This document shows, one piece after another, positions 44,820 to 52,756 of a stretch of 64,000 nucleotides of DNA. Below the pieces are notes generated by a model, which worked only from the letters and a program-made list of their open reading frames with translations, did not search any database and was not told the origin of the DNA. Positions within the stretch are counted from its first letter, which is position 1; each line of letters opens with the position of its first letter. This stretch comes from Paenibacillus ihbetae. GTDB lineage: Bacteria > Bacillota > Bacilli > Paenibacillales > Paenibacillaceae. The translations under genes were made by a program, and so were the position numbers. The stretch is taken from assembly GCF_002741055.1 (NCBI RefSeq), contig NZ_CP016809.1:2750501-2814500 (forward strand), given 5' to 3'.

Positions 44820-44869
44820 AAAACGCGCTTTAGACCTTCAACACGCCCTCATATTACATTACATCAAGA

Positions 44870-44906
44870 GACCGCCCGCATTCATTTGCGCCAGGCGGTC
44901 TTTTTT
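44870..44906 (+). terminator. Rho-independent terminator of the sigma locus
   Basis: GACCGCC (44870-44876) pairs with GGCGGTC (44894-44900), extended by CGCA/TGCG around a 3-base bulge, and followed by six T residues. Confidence 0.88.
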
Positions 44907-44932
44907 CACGCCCAAAACGCCTATTAAACTTC

Positions 44933-45064
44933 TTATTCCTTCGAGGAAACGGCGATGTTTAAGGCACCTTCCGAACCGTCATCATTATAAACATACAAAT
45001 GGTAATTTTTGAATATCGTATGTACCAGAAGACTAAGGATATCACGTTGGTCCAATATCCCTTA
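44933..45064 (-). pseudogene. Possible C-terminal gene relic, minus strand
   Basis: A minus-strand frame of about 43 codons ends at a TAA (44933-44935) and reads protein-like (LLVHTIFKNYHLYVYNDDG). No start or RBS; an in-frame stop lies just upstream. It appears to be the tail of a lost gene in the AT-rich island. Confidence 0.3.
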
Positions 45065-45089
45065 AATCATTCAGACAAGGACATTACCA

Positions 45090-45260
45090 TGCGCTATATT
45101 TGAATGGATCAAGATATTATGGATGGCGCAATGTTCCGTTTTGGTTTGTAAAGCTAAATAGGATTAAAGAAATGGGTAAAAAGAACTTAATTTAACTGTA
45201 TCAAAATGGTAATTCTCATGGACAATATAGCCAATATATGTTTTATTTACAATATGAATA
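45090..45260 (+). pseudogene. Possible AT-rich gene relic, plus strand
   Basis: A plus-strand frame reads ALYLNGSRYYGWRNVPF..., is broken by one TAA near 45192, and continues as LYQNGNSHGQYSQYMF to a second stop just before the three-gene operon. No start codon. Looks like a decayed C-terminal region of an unknown protein. Confidence 0.3.
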
Positions 45261-45270
45261 ACTCATATTG
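45250..45270. promoter_or_regulatory. Perfect inverted repeat upstream of the three-gene operon
   Basis: CAATATGA and TCATATTG, 8-bp arms with a 5-base spacer, end 19 bases before the first start codon. It could be an operator or a leader hairpin. Confidence 0.4.
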
Positions 45271-45289
45271 TTGAAAATGGGGCATGTAA

Positions 45290-46093
45290 ATGGCTACTCT
45301 ATTTATATATAGAATGTCGGATCAGTTAGACTTATTTCTGTTTGATGAGAATGGGAATTTATCGATCCCTAGATTAACTGAAACTATGGAACAAAGAATA
45401 TCGCCGAACCACAATGGGTTAATAAGTGGTGAAGGGTTCACAAACATAACAACTTTTGTTTACGATGGGGTGCATTGTTTAGAATGTTTTTGTACAACAG
45501 AAAGTAGCCTTGGTTATTATTATCAAGCGAGGGTTGACCAGGGGAATGTCACGGCAGAAAGAGTCCAACATTCATATTACAGTAAATCTAATGTGAAGTT
45601 GACATCGGAAGGCAACCTTATTATTAAGTTCGACTGGACATCTGAAGAAAAGGCAAAATCACGTGTCAAAGAAATGATTGAATCTATAGGGATAGAGCTA
45701 GACTCTTTTAGAATAACTGATGGAATGTTGAGATATATTCAAGGCCAATATCATTGGACATCTGCAAAAATCGACAAAATCCTTAAAGATGGAGACAAAA
45801 CAAAAAAAGTATCCTATACAATCGATCCATCTGATACAAATTCAAGATCACTTGTTGATGAGGAGTACAGGGATCATGGTAACATGTGCCACTTGGCTTT
45901 TGAAATGCCGTTTCCTTATTCGTATAAGCATAGAGATACACCTTCTTTAATAAACGTTAAGTTATATAGAGAAGGGGGCCATCGAATAGTGATTAATGAA
46001 GATGAGTTTGGAAACAATGAAGATCTAAATATCTTTCAGTTATATTTAACAAACGAATTACTTAGAATTAAAAATGAGTCCGACGGGATGTGA
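45290..46093 (+). CDS. Unknown protein 1 of AT-rich operon
   Basis: 267 aa, soluble, no recognisable family. GGGG lies 7 bases before the ATG. The sequence is mixed alpha/beta with two nearby cysteines (HCLECFC). It is strikingly AT-rich compared with the flanking housekeeping genes, suggesting horizontal gain. The next gene starts inside or just after its 3-prime end, so they are co-transcribed. Function unknown. Confidence 0.7.
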   Translation: MATLFIYRMSDQLDLFLFDENGNLSIPRLTETMEQRISPNHNGLISGEGFTNITTFVYDGVHCLECFCTTESSLGYYYQARVDQGNVTAERVQHSYYSKSNVKLTSEGNLIIKFDWTSEEKAKSRVKEMIESIGIELDSFRITDGMLRYIQGQYHWTSAKIDKILKDGDKTKKVSYTIDPSDTNSRSLVDEEYRDHGNMCHLAFEMPFPYSYKHRDTPSLINVKLYREGGHRIVINEDEFGNNEDLNIFQLYLTNELLRIKNESDGM

Positions 46094-46097
46094 AGAC

Positions 46098-46697
46098 ATG
46101 AAGTTCACTTTATTCTCAGTGGATACAAATAATGACTTCAGAAAAACAAAAAATTTAATTAAATTTTTGTCTGATGATGAGATAAGTGTATTTCATTTTA
46201 CTGAAATCGATGATCATTTAACTCACGTGGTATTCAATCTTAAAGATGAATACTTATTCGGGACAAAATTATCAGGCAACCATATGAACATGCCTGTAAA
46301 TCAATATATTAATGCTTTTTACGATGACATAAGCAATTTAGTTTTTTTAGAATTAATAAACGAAAAGTACATTGATGTGATTCTAAAATTTTTAGAAAAA
46401 GAAGAAATAAAGATCAGCAGTTACCAATTGACAAACAAAGTCATTATTAGTGTATTAGAAAAACTCAATGGTTTTATAAAAAAAATAGAGTTATACAATG
46501 ACGATGAAGAGGAATTTGTTTATGAATCTGTAAAAAGGGAGTTTATACTCGATCAGATTAAAGGTGAAAATTTAATAATATCCTATCTGCTAATGCTTTG
46601 TGATTCCAATTTCATATCTTTGACAAGTACCGGAGTCGTCTCGGTTAACAACAATGATATAAATACACTAACTAAATTTGTAGGGGCCTTTTCTTAA
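46098..46697 (+). CDS. Unknown protein 2 of AT-rich operon
   Basis: 199 aa from the ATG at 46098; an ATG at 46074 would overlap the previous gene by 20 bases. Acidic, soluble, no family recognised. It begins with MKFTLFSVDTNNDF and has a mainly helical C-terminal half. It overlaps the start of the third gene by one base (TAATG). The RBS is weak, consistent with coupling. Confidence 0.65.
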   Translation: MKFTLFSVDTNNDFRKTKNLIKFLSDDEISVFHFTEIDDHLTHVVFNLKDEYLFGTKLSGNHMNMPVNQYINAFYDDISNLVFLELINEKYIDVILKFLEKEEIKISSYQLTNKVIISVLEKLNGFIKKIELYNDDEEEFVYESVKREFILDQIKGENLIISYLLMLCDSNFISLTSTGVVSVNNNDINTLTKFVGAFS

Positions 46698-47356
46698 TGT
46701 ATAGACTAATAAATGTTGTAGCTGTTATTACGGCTGCCGTTCTTGGGGCGATACTGGGAGGAGAATATGAGAATCCTCTTCATCTATTGGGACTTTGTAC
46801 AATCATTGCATATGCAGTAGTTGTGGATAACTTAATCAGAGAACATGAGAAGAAGAATGCTGACTTGGAGTCGAAGGAAAAAGATATAGATAGTAAGAAT
46901 GTGCAACTCGCAGAAACCAAACAGCAACTTAGTGACACTTCATTAAAACTATCCCAAATCTTGTTGCAATCAAATCAAAGCGGTGAAAATCGTATGTATT
47001 TAGCGGTTTTTCCATCAACATCAGGGATAATATCTTGTTCTTCCCCAATTGAAATTCATGTTGTTCTAAATACTCCTTATGATATTCAACCGGCACCTGA
47101 TATAAAACTAATTACTAAAGAACGTTGGAAAAGCATAAAAGCTGATGGGAATATTGTTCTGCCGTCAAGGTATGCAAATCAATTTGAATATACAGTCTCC
47201 AGTTCGCGTACTAGAAGTTTACAAAACCATCTGAACAAATATTTTGTTTATAAGTTAGAAATAGAATTTCATAAGGCCGGAGTGTTTGAATTCATAATAG
47301 AAGCGAAATCCCACGATTTTATTTCTACGATTAGTAATAATATTGAAGTTGCTTAA
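46697..47356 (+). CDS. Membrane-anchored coiled-coil protein 3 of AT-rich operon
   Basis: 219 aa. Two hydrophobic segments near residues 4-21 and 29-47 form an N-terminal hairpin, followed by a coiled coil at about 50-95 (EHEKKNADLESKEKDI) and a C-terminal domain of beta-sandwich-like character. This topology could display the soluble domain at the cytosolic membrane face. No family recognised. A strong terminator follows directly. Confidence 0.7.
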   Translation: MYRLINVVAVITAAVLGAILGGEYENPLHLLGLCTIIAYAVVVDNLIREHEKKNADLESKEKDIDSKNVQLAETKQQLSDTSLKLSQILLQSNQSGENRMYLAVFPSTSGIISCSSPIEIHVVLNTPYDIQPAPDIKLITKERWKSIKADGNIVLPSRYANQFEYTVSSSRTRSLQNHLNKYFVYKLEIEFHKAGVFEFIIEAKSHDFISTISNNIEVA

Positions 47357-47389
47357 AAACCTACTGTTAATCAGTAGGTTTTTATTTTG
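47355..47389. terminator. Bidirectional terminator
   Basis: A perfect 12-bp stem (47355-47366 with 47372-47383), 5-nt loop, with U-tracts on both strands. It ends the AT-rich operon and the leftward small-peptide operon. Confidence 0.9.
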
Positions 47390-47409
47390 ACAATTAATAA
47401 GGAAGTGTA

Positions 47410-47565
47410 TCACAAAAAAACAATCACCACAGGCGGCGCTGATATCGTTTCGGCATTCACTTCCGCCTCCGGCCTAGGTGTTATGAAGCCTTGTCCTATA
47501 AACGTTTGTGGTCCGGCCAAAGTCATTACAACAAGGACAGCCATGATTTGTCGAACCGGTATCAT
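47410..47565 (-). CDS. Small exported-peptide candidate, 51 aa
   Basis: AGGAGG (47575-47580) lies 9 bases before the ATG at 47563-47565. The product starts MIPVRQIMAVLVVMTLAG, a signal peptide-like or membrane segment, then a proline/glutamate-rich middle and a hydrophobic end (PPVVIVFL). It follows a hypothetical gene by 42 bp on the same strand and precedes a bidirectional terminator. The layout resembles secreted signalling peptide genes (Phr-like), but the neighbour is not a Rap protein. No family recognised. Confidence 0.55.
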   Translation of the reverse strand: MIPVRQIMAVLVVMTLAGPQTFIGQGFITPRPEAEVNAETISAPPVVIVFL

Positions 47566-47607
47566 ACGACACATCCTCCTTCCGCATTAGGATTAACTGG
47601 AGCTTCC

Positions 47608-48027
47608 CTACGTCCTCTTCATATACTCCCGGTAGCCCCACAGGGCTTCCTCCAGTTGGCCTTCCCCTTCCAGCAGCACCATGACCGCATAAGAGATCAT
47701 GTCGATCCATTCCTCGATTGTTTCCTCTTGGTCGGGCGTCAAGAGCCCATTCCGCCGCAGCATCCCCTCCGGATATACCGCCCAGGCCCTTGCCAGCTGG
47801 CAAATGCTCCAGAAGCAAGCGATGATCTCCCGATCCAGCGCCGGTTTGCCAAGATCATCGGCCAGCACCTCAATGATCTGCATCAGCTCATGAAAATTCT
47901 CCTCCACAAGCTCGCCGTTAAACGGGCGCAGCATGCCTAGAAACCCGCGCTGCATCTTCGGGTGCTCGAGGTCGTCATGCGCGAACGCGTGACATTTCAG
48001 AAGGAATACGGCATGCTCTCGATCCAT
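47608..48027 (-). CDS. Hypothetical helical protein, 139 aa
   Basis: Soluble, mostly helical and acidic, with conserved-looking Trp/Tyr positions near the C-terminus (WGYREYMKRT). GGGGTGAAACGAA precedes the ATG. No domain recognised. It may be co-transcribed with the upstream CBM9-like gene (71 bp) and the downstream 51-aa peptide (42 bp). Confidence 0.65.
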   Translation of the reverse strand: MDREHAVFLLKCHAFAHDDLEHPKMQRGFLGMLRPFNGELVEENFHELMQIIEVLADDLGKPALDREIIACFWSICQLARAWAVYPEGMLRRNGLLTPDQEETIEEWIDMISYAVMVLLEGEGQLEEALWGYREYMKRT

Positions 48028-48098
48028 TTCGTTTCACCCCATGTCGTTGAGTACAAAGGTATGAAGAACCTTCTATTCGATGAACTATTTAAAAGCCT

Positions 48099-48728
48099 CT
48101 ATTCCTCAAATACGAGCTTGCCGAACCGGGATGGAATATGGTAATTCACCTCTCCCGTCGGGCTCCACGCCTGAAATTCCTGCAAGCCCTGAGGATCCTC
48201 GTCAATACGGTAAAAGTTAACCTTCCAGCTCTCGCCTGCACGGGGCGGAATCCCGAAATTGACGGCCGGGATCGCGATGTCGTATATCCTGTGCCCCTCA
48301 TCATCCTGCGTTACGGTCGTTTCAAGTCCGGCCAAATCCCACTTCACATCCATGGCGGTAATCGACTTCATGCCGTCGTTCTGGATCCGGGCGTCAAAAA
48401 CAACATTATGCGGGCTGACCTCAAGCTCGATATATTCGCGCCCCGCTCCCGTCTCATCAATGAACAGCTCAACCACATCCTGCTCGTACAGCGGTTCATC
48501 CCTGTGCTGATATCGGGATACAACATGAGTGTCTTGGCAGATAAACCGGACATGGAACCAGTCCGGGCTCCAGCAGGCCTGAACGCTTGTCCGCTCCTTC
48601 ACGGGCTTCCCCGTTACGGTATCGGTCAGCTCCACCGCTTCATAGCGCTCCCAATCAATTGCAGCGCCGCCCTCTCCTGATCCACTGTAAACCGCGCGCT
48701 TGCATGAATAAATCGGTATCGATGCCAT
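48099..48728 (-). CDS. Carbohydrate-binding module 9-like protein
   Basis: 209 aa, a single CBM9-like (DOMON-related) beta-sandwich: features include the WFHVRFICQD strand, the acidic VVELFIDE motif and a final AWSPTGEVNYHIPSRFG. No signal peptide is visible, so it may be cytoplasmic. AGGAGAGATGAAGG precedes the ATG. Such stand-alone proteins are common in carbohydrate-utilising bacteria and have no defined reaction. Confidence 0.82.
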   Translation of the reverse strand: MASIPIYSCKRAVYSGSGEGGAAIDWERYEAVELTDTVTGKPVKERTSVQACWSPDWFHVRFICQDTHVVSRYQHRDEPLYEQDVVELFIDETGAGREYIELEVSPHNVVFDARIQNDGMKSITAMDVKWDLAGLETTVTQDDEGHRIYDIAIPAVNFGIPPRAGESWKVNFYRIDEDPQGLQEFQAWSPTGEVNYHIPSRFGKLVFEE

Positions 48729-48926
48729 CCTTCATCTCTCCTGTCCACATGAGCATTTAGCTTTATGATAATGGATCCAGATTCTGTTAACCATTCCTTG
48801 GTTAGAATAATGATAAGAAAATTCGAAAAATCCCAGCTTTTACTCTGCGTCCCTATAGTGAAAAAAGGCGCATGCTGTGCTACAATAATGAAATTGTAAA
48901 CTTCTAGGGAGGGTTATGGATTCGCC

Positions 48927-49562
48927 ATGCTCATTATAGGTATCGCCGGCGGCACCGGCTCGGGCAAAACTACGGTTGCCCGCTCAGTCATCGACCGACT
49001 CGGCTCAGATAAAGTGACGTTCATTTCTCAGGATAATTATTACAAGGACCACCCGGAGCTCAGCTTCGAAGAGCGTGAAGCGATCAATTACGATCATCCG
49101 TTTGCCTTCGATAACGATCTGCTCATCGAGCATCTGGGCATCCTCAAGCAGGGCTTGCCGGCACAGGCGCCCGTGTATGACTTTACCAAGCATGCCCGCT
49201 TCAAGGATCAAACCGTGGAGCTTAAGCCCAACAACATTGTCATCATCGAGGGACTGCATGTGCTGTCCGATGAGAACCTTCGCAAGCTGCTGCACATTAA
49301 AGTATTCGTGGACACCGATCCCGATGTGCGCCTCCTCCGCCGGGTCGTCCGGGATATCGAAGACCGCGGCCGGACGATTCAGTCCATCCATAATCAATAC
49401 CTGTCGACCGTAAAACCGATGCACGAAGCGTTTATCGAGCCTTCGAAAAAATACGCCGACCTGATTATTCCGGAAGGCGGACAGAATGAAGTCGGCATCC
49501 AGCTGCTATCCACCCTGACGGAAAAATATTTGACCGGCGACCGTTCGCTGTCCGGCGAGTAG
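48927..49562 (+). CDS. udk: Uridine/cytidine kinase
   Basis: 211 aa. P-loop GGTGSGKT at residues 8-15, the DNYYKDHP substrate region, YDHPFAFD and the lid-region RRVVRDIEDRGR are diagnostic of Udk, which phosphorylates uridine or cytidine for pyrimidine salvage. GGGAGGG precedes the ATG at unusually long spacing (about 14), but there is no in-frame alternative. It is transcribed alone. Confidence 0.95.
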   Translation: MLIIGIAGGTGSGKTTVARSVIDRLGSDKVTFISQDNYYKDHPELSFEEREAINYDHPFAFDNDLLIEHLGILKQGLPAQAPVYDFTKHARFKDQTVELKPNNIVIIEGLHVLSDENLRKLLHIKVFVDTDPDVRLLRRVVRDIEDRGRTIQSIHNQYLSTVKPMHEAFIEPSKKYADLIIPEGGQNEVGIQLLSTLTEKYLTGDRSLSGE

Positions 49563-49602
49563 AAGCCCTTAAAACGCATAAATTACCGCCTCTTTGCATA
49601 AC

Positions 49603-49644
49603 AACAACGCCCGCATTTCCTATATTAGGAAAGCGGGCGTTGTT
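49603..49644. terminator. Long stem-loop between convergent udk and kdpD-like genes
   Basis: A 12-bp GC-rich stem (49603-49614 with 49633-49644) continues into a 7-bp inner helix with a 3-nt loop after one bulged base. T-rich flanks are short. Probably a bidirectional terminator. Confidence 0.75.
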
Positions 49645-49719
49645 ATAACTGGAACACTATCGGTGGGTCATTGAGCTTATAGCGAATCGCCGGATATCTA
49701 TCGCCTAAACAACCGCTCT

Positions 49720-52035
49720 TTACCAGCCGGCGTCGGCAATGACCAGCACATCCATATGCCTGGCCCGTCTCAGCAATTGCTTCGCGAACCGCATTTGGGA
49801 AGCGCCGGGGAACCCATTGCCCGGCGGCTGGGCAATAATAAGCTGGGTTGCCTTCACTTCATCAGCCGCCGCGATTAGAATCGCAGGTAAGTCGTATACT
49901 CGCTTCCCTAGCAGCTCCAGTGGACGAAAAATCCCCCCAAGCCGCTCCGTCATCGCCTGTATTGGATCCCTTGCCGGCATGGACGGCTTGCAGTCTTCAG
50001 CTCTATCCGGCAGCGGCGTTACATACCAGGCCGCCTTCAGCCGGTAGGCGATTCGAAAGCCGCGGCGAATGATTCGCTCCGACTCGGGGCCGCTGCCGAC
50101 GAGAACATAGATCACTTCCTCCCGTCGCCACGGTCCCCGCAGCGAGGCGCTTCGCTCAAGGGATTCCAGCCGCTCATCCACGTCGTCGGCGATTTCCCTT
50201 AGCGCCAGTTCCCGCAGCGCAATCAGGTTTCCGGTCTTGAAGAAGAAGCCGAGCGCTTGCTGAATGTTCTCGGGCGCATAGATTTTGCCCTCCCGCATCC
50301 TCTGCTGCAGGGTCTCGGGGGTGACGTCGATCAGTTGAACCTCGTCGGCCAACTGCAGAATGCGGTCAGGCACGGTTTCCCTGACGCGGACGCCGGTAAC
50401 CTGCTGGACCGTATCGTTCAGGCTCTCCAGATGCTGCACATTTACGGTCGTGATGACGGAAATTCCGGCAGACAAGATATCAAGCACATCCTCATACCGC
50501 TTTTTGTTCCGGCTGCCGGGCACATTCGTATGAGCCAGCTCGTCGATCAGCACGACATCGGGCTTTCGCCGCAAGATCTCATCGGTATCCATCTCTTTCA
50601 ATTGCGTCCCGCGGTATCGCTTCGTCTTCCGCGGCATTACCTCCAGCTCGCCAACTTGAGATTGCGTGTCGGCGCGGCCGTGGGTCTCGAGGAGACCGAC
50701 GATCACGTCCAGACCTTTTCGGCGCAGGTCGCCGCCTTCCCGCAGCATCGCATACGTTTTCCCGACGCCGGGGGCCGCGCCGATATACATCTTGAACCGC
50801 CCCCGCTTTGCCTGCTCGATCCGCTCATCGAGCTCGGTCCCGCTAAGCCGCTGAAACGCCCCTGCCCTCGGCGGATTCGGCTGAATCCGGGCGGGAATGA
50901 TACGCTCTCCATTATGGGCTGTCCGATCGGCCACCACGAATAGATCCACCCCGCGCATTTGCCGAAGCAGGTCATGAAGGATCGAGCCCTGCCACAGCTC
51001 TTGGCTTCGGGTCTGCTTCGAATGTCCCAGCACGATCCGGGTGACATGCCGATCCACCGCATACGTTAGGAGCGCTCCTGCGAGTTTGCGCCGGGAGCGC
51101 AGCGGAAGCTCCTCCAGGGTCGCTCCGATTCGCTCCGCCAGCTTCTGAAGGGAACTTCTGAAGGCGGCTTGTTCCTTCCCGGGCGTCGATCCGGGCTTCA
51201 CGAACGTGGCGACGAGCAGCTCGCCGTTCAGCCGCTTGGCAATCTGCTGGCCGCGACGCATATAGATGGATCCGTTCCAATGATACTGCGCGGCGACCAG
51301 GATCCGCTCGGCGGCGCCGGAAGGGCCGGTCAGCCCACGTTCCCTCCGATGCCGCTCCAGCGAGCTGTTAACACCCTCCGCTACCAGCCGAAGGGTAAGC
51401 TCTCTAAGCACGGCCAGATTGCCCCGCTCCCAAGCACCGCCGCCGACAAGCAGACCGCTTTGCACCCGCTCCAGCATCGTCTCGGGCGTAACATCGATCA
51501 GCACCACTTCGTCTGCGGACTCCAGCGTATCCGCAGGCAGTGAATAACCAGCCTTGACGCCCGTCAATCTGCTCGCGATATCGCCTACGTCCTTCAGCTC
51601 GTAAGCATTAATCGTCGTAATGACGCTGATGCCATGGCCAAGAAGAAAGCGGATATCCTCGAGCCGGGTCTCGAACCTGGCTCCCTGGCGGTTCCGGTGC
51701 GCCAGACCGTCTACAAGCAGCACCTCCGGATTCCGCTGCAGCAGCCGCTCCAGATCCAGGTCCTTACGCTCATTCCCGCTTTCGAACCAATGGATGCTGG
51801 GCACCCGCTCCAAATCCCGGGCCTGCTCCACCGTATCAGGCCTCTGCATCGTTGATACGGCGGAGATGACAACATCAATCCCTTGCCGTTTCAGGCTCTG
51901 GCCTTCGCGGAGCATGTGATAGGTTTTGCCGGACCCGCTTACGGCTCCGATATAGACCTTGAGACGTCCTTGCCTCAGCTTTAAGATCGATCGCAGGATT
52001 TCCTCCGGCGATTTTCTTCGGTACGGCTCAGTCAT
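49720..52035 (-). CDS. Kinase-less KdpD with tandem duplicated KdpD-Usp units
   Basis: 771 aa. Two consecutive KdpD N-terminal ATPase domains, each followed by a universal stress-like domain: first Walker A GAVSGSGKT (30-38), second GAAPGVGKT (419-427). The second retains LIDELAHTN; the first reads LVDGLAHRN, losing the Walker B Glu. There are no membrane spans, no DUF4118, no histidine kinase and no KdpE downstream. Usp domains of KdpD bind c-di-AMP in Staphylococcus, which suits a sensor or inhibitor of the Kdp pump. Overlaps kdpC by 8 bp. Confidence 0.9.
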   Translation of the reverse strand: MTEPYRRKSPEEILRSILKLRQGRLKVYIGAVSGSGKTYHMLREGQSLKRQGIDVVISAVSTMQRPDTVEQARDLERVPSIHWFESGNERKDLDLERLLQRNPEVLLVDGLAHRNRQGARFETRLEDIRFLLGHGISVITTINAYELKDVGDIASRLTGVKAGYSLPADTLESADEVVLIDVTPETMLERVQSGLLVGGGAWERGNLAVLRELTLRLVAEGVNSSLERHRRERGLTGPSGAAERILVAAQYHWNGSIYMRRGQQIAKRLNGELLVATFVKPGSTPGKEQAAFRSSLQKLAERIGATLEELPLRSRRKLAGALLTYAVDRHVTRIVLGHSKQTRSQELWQGSILHDLLRQMRGVDLFVVADRTAHNGERIIPARIQPNPPRAGAFQRLSGTELDERIEQAKRGRFKMYIGAAPGVGKTYAMLREGGDLRRKGLDVIVGLLETHGRADTQSQVGELEVMPRKTKRYRGTQLKEMDTDEILRRKPDVVLIDELAHTNVPGSRNKKRYEDVLDILSAGISVITTVNVQHLESLNDTVQQVTGVRVRETVPDRILQLADEVQLIDVTPETLQQRMREGKIYAPENIQQALGFFFKTGNLIALRELALREIADDVDERLESLERSASLRGPWRREEVIYVLVGSGPESERIIRRGFRIAYRLKAAWYVTPLPDRAEDCKPSMPARDPIQAMTERLGGIFRPLELLGKRVYDLPAILIAAADEVKATQLIIAQPPGNGFPGASQMRFAKQLLRRARHMDVLVIADAGW

Positions 52036-52663
52036 GTTCCAAAAGCTCTTGCAGCGCCAGATTCAGCTTGAGCACATGGACACGAGGCTCGCCAAACACG
52101 CCGAAATCCCGCCCTTCCGTGTGCTCCTTCACCAGTCGTTTCAGCTCCGCTTCGGCAATCCCCGTCCGCTCGCTGACGCGCGGAATTTGAACTTCAGCCG
52201 ATTTCGGCGTGATATGAGGGTCTAGTCCCGAGCCCGAGTTCGTGACGAGATCGATCGGAAGCTCTCGGGCGGGAACGCCCGGGTTGTTCTTCTTCCACGC
52301 CTCGATCTCAGCCTTGGTCCGCTCCAGCATTTCCGGGTTTGACGGGGCATAGTTGTTGCTGCCGGATCCCGCCCCGTCATATTCAATGCTGGATAACCTG
52401 CCGTGGAAATATTTCGGATCCGTGAAGCTCTGACCGATCAATTCCGAGCCCACCACATTGCCGCTTCGATCCTCGATCAAGCTGCCATTGGCCTGCTTCG
52501 GCATCAGCAGCTGCGCGGCGCCTGTCGTTACGAGCGGGTACAATAAGCCGCACAGGACAAGAAATACAAGGCTCGTTCTCACCGCAATCCCGACCGGAAC
52601 GCGGGTCGCCTCGGTTTGAGCGGAAACACGTCCAGAGGCTTTTTGCACAGGATGATTCATCAT
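52028..52663 (-). CDS. kdpC: Potassium-transporting ATPase subunit C
   Basis: About 211 aa, single N-terminal membrane span (SLVFLVLCGLLYPLVTTG) and an extracytoplasmic domain with the KdpC signatures GSELIGQSF, FHGRLSS and SGSGLDPHI. I start at the ATG 52663; the longer frame to 52717 lacks an RBS. It stabilises the KdpFABC pump. About 94 bp after kdpB. Confidence 0.92.
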   Translation of the reverse strand: MMNHPVQKASGRVSAQTEATRVPVGIAVRTSLVFLVLCGLLYPLVTTGAAQLLMPKQANGSLIEDRSGNVVGSELIGQSFTDPKYFHGRLSSIEYDGAGSGSNNYAPSNPEMLERTKAEIEAWKKNNPGVPARELPIDLVTNSGSGLDPHITPKSAEVQIPRVSERTGIAEAELKRLVKEHTEGRDFGVFGEPRVHVLKLNLALQELLEHD

Positions 52664-52756
52664 GGTTCTTCGTTCCCTTCTGATTAGGTTCATCGCGATA
52701 TTGTGACCGGCGGGCAAACTCTTACATCCCTTGATTGGACCGCCAAGATAATCACC

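Noticed and set aside
45090..45260. Lactococcin-like bacteriocin in the relic before the AT-rich operon
   Set aside because: The Tyr/Gly-rich sequence was suggestive, but no family motif or leader peptide supports it.
49720..52035. Truncation of a normal KdpD as the explanation for the missing kinase
   Set aside because: The protein is not simply shortened: a second full KdpD-Usp unit replaces the C-terminal half and the reading frame ends cleanly.
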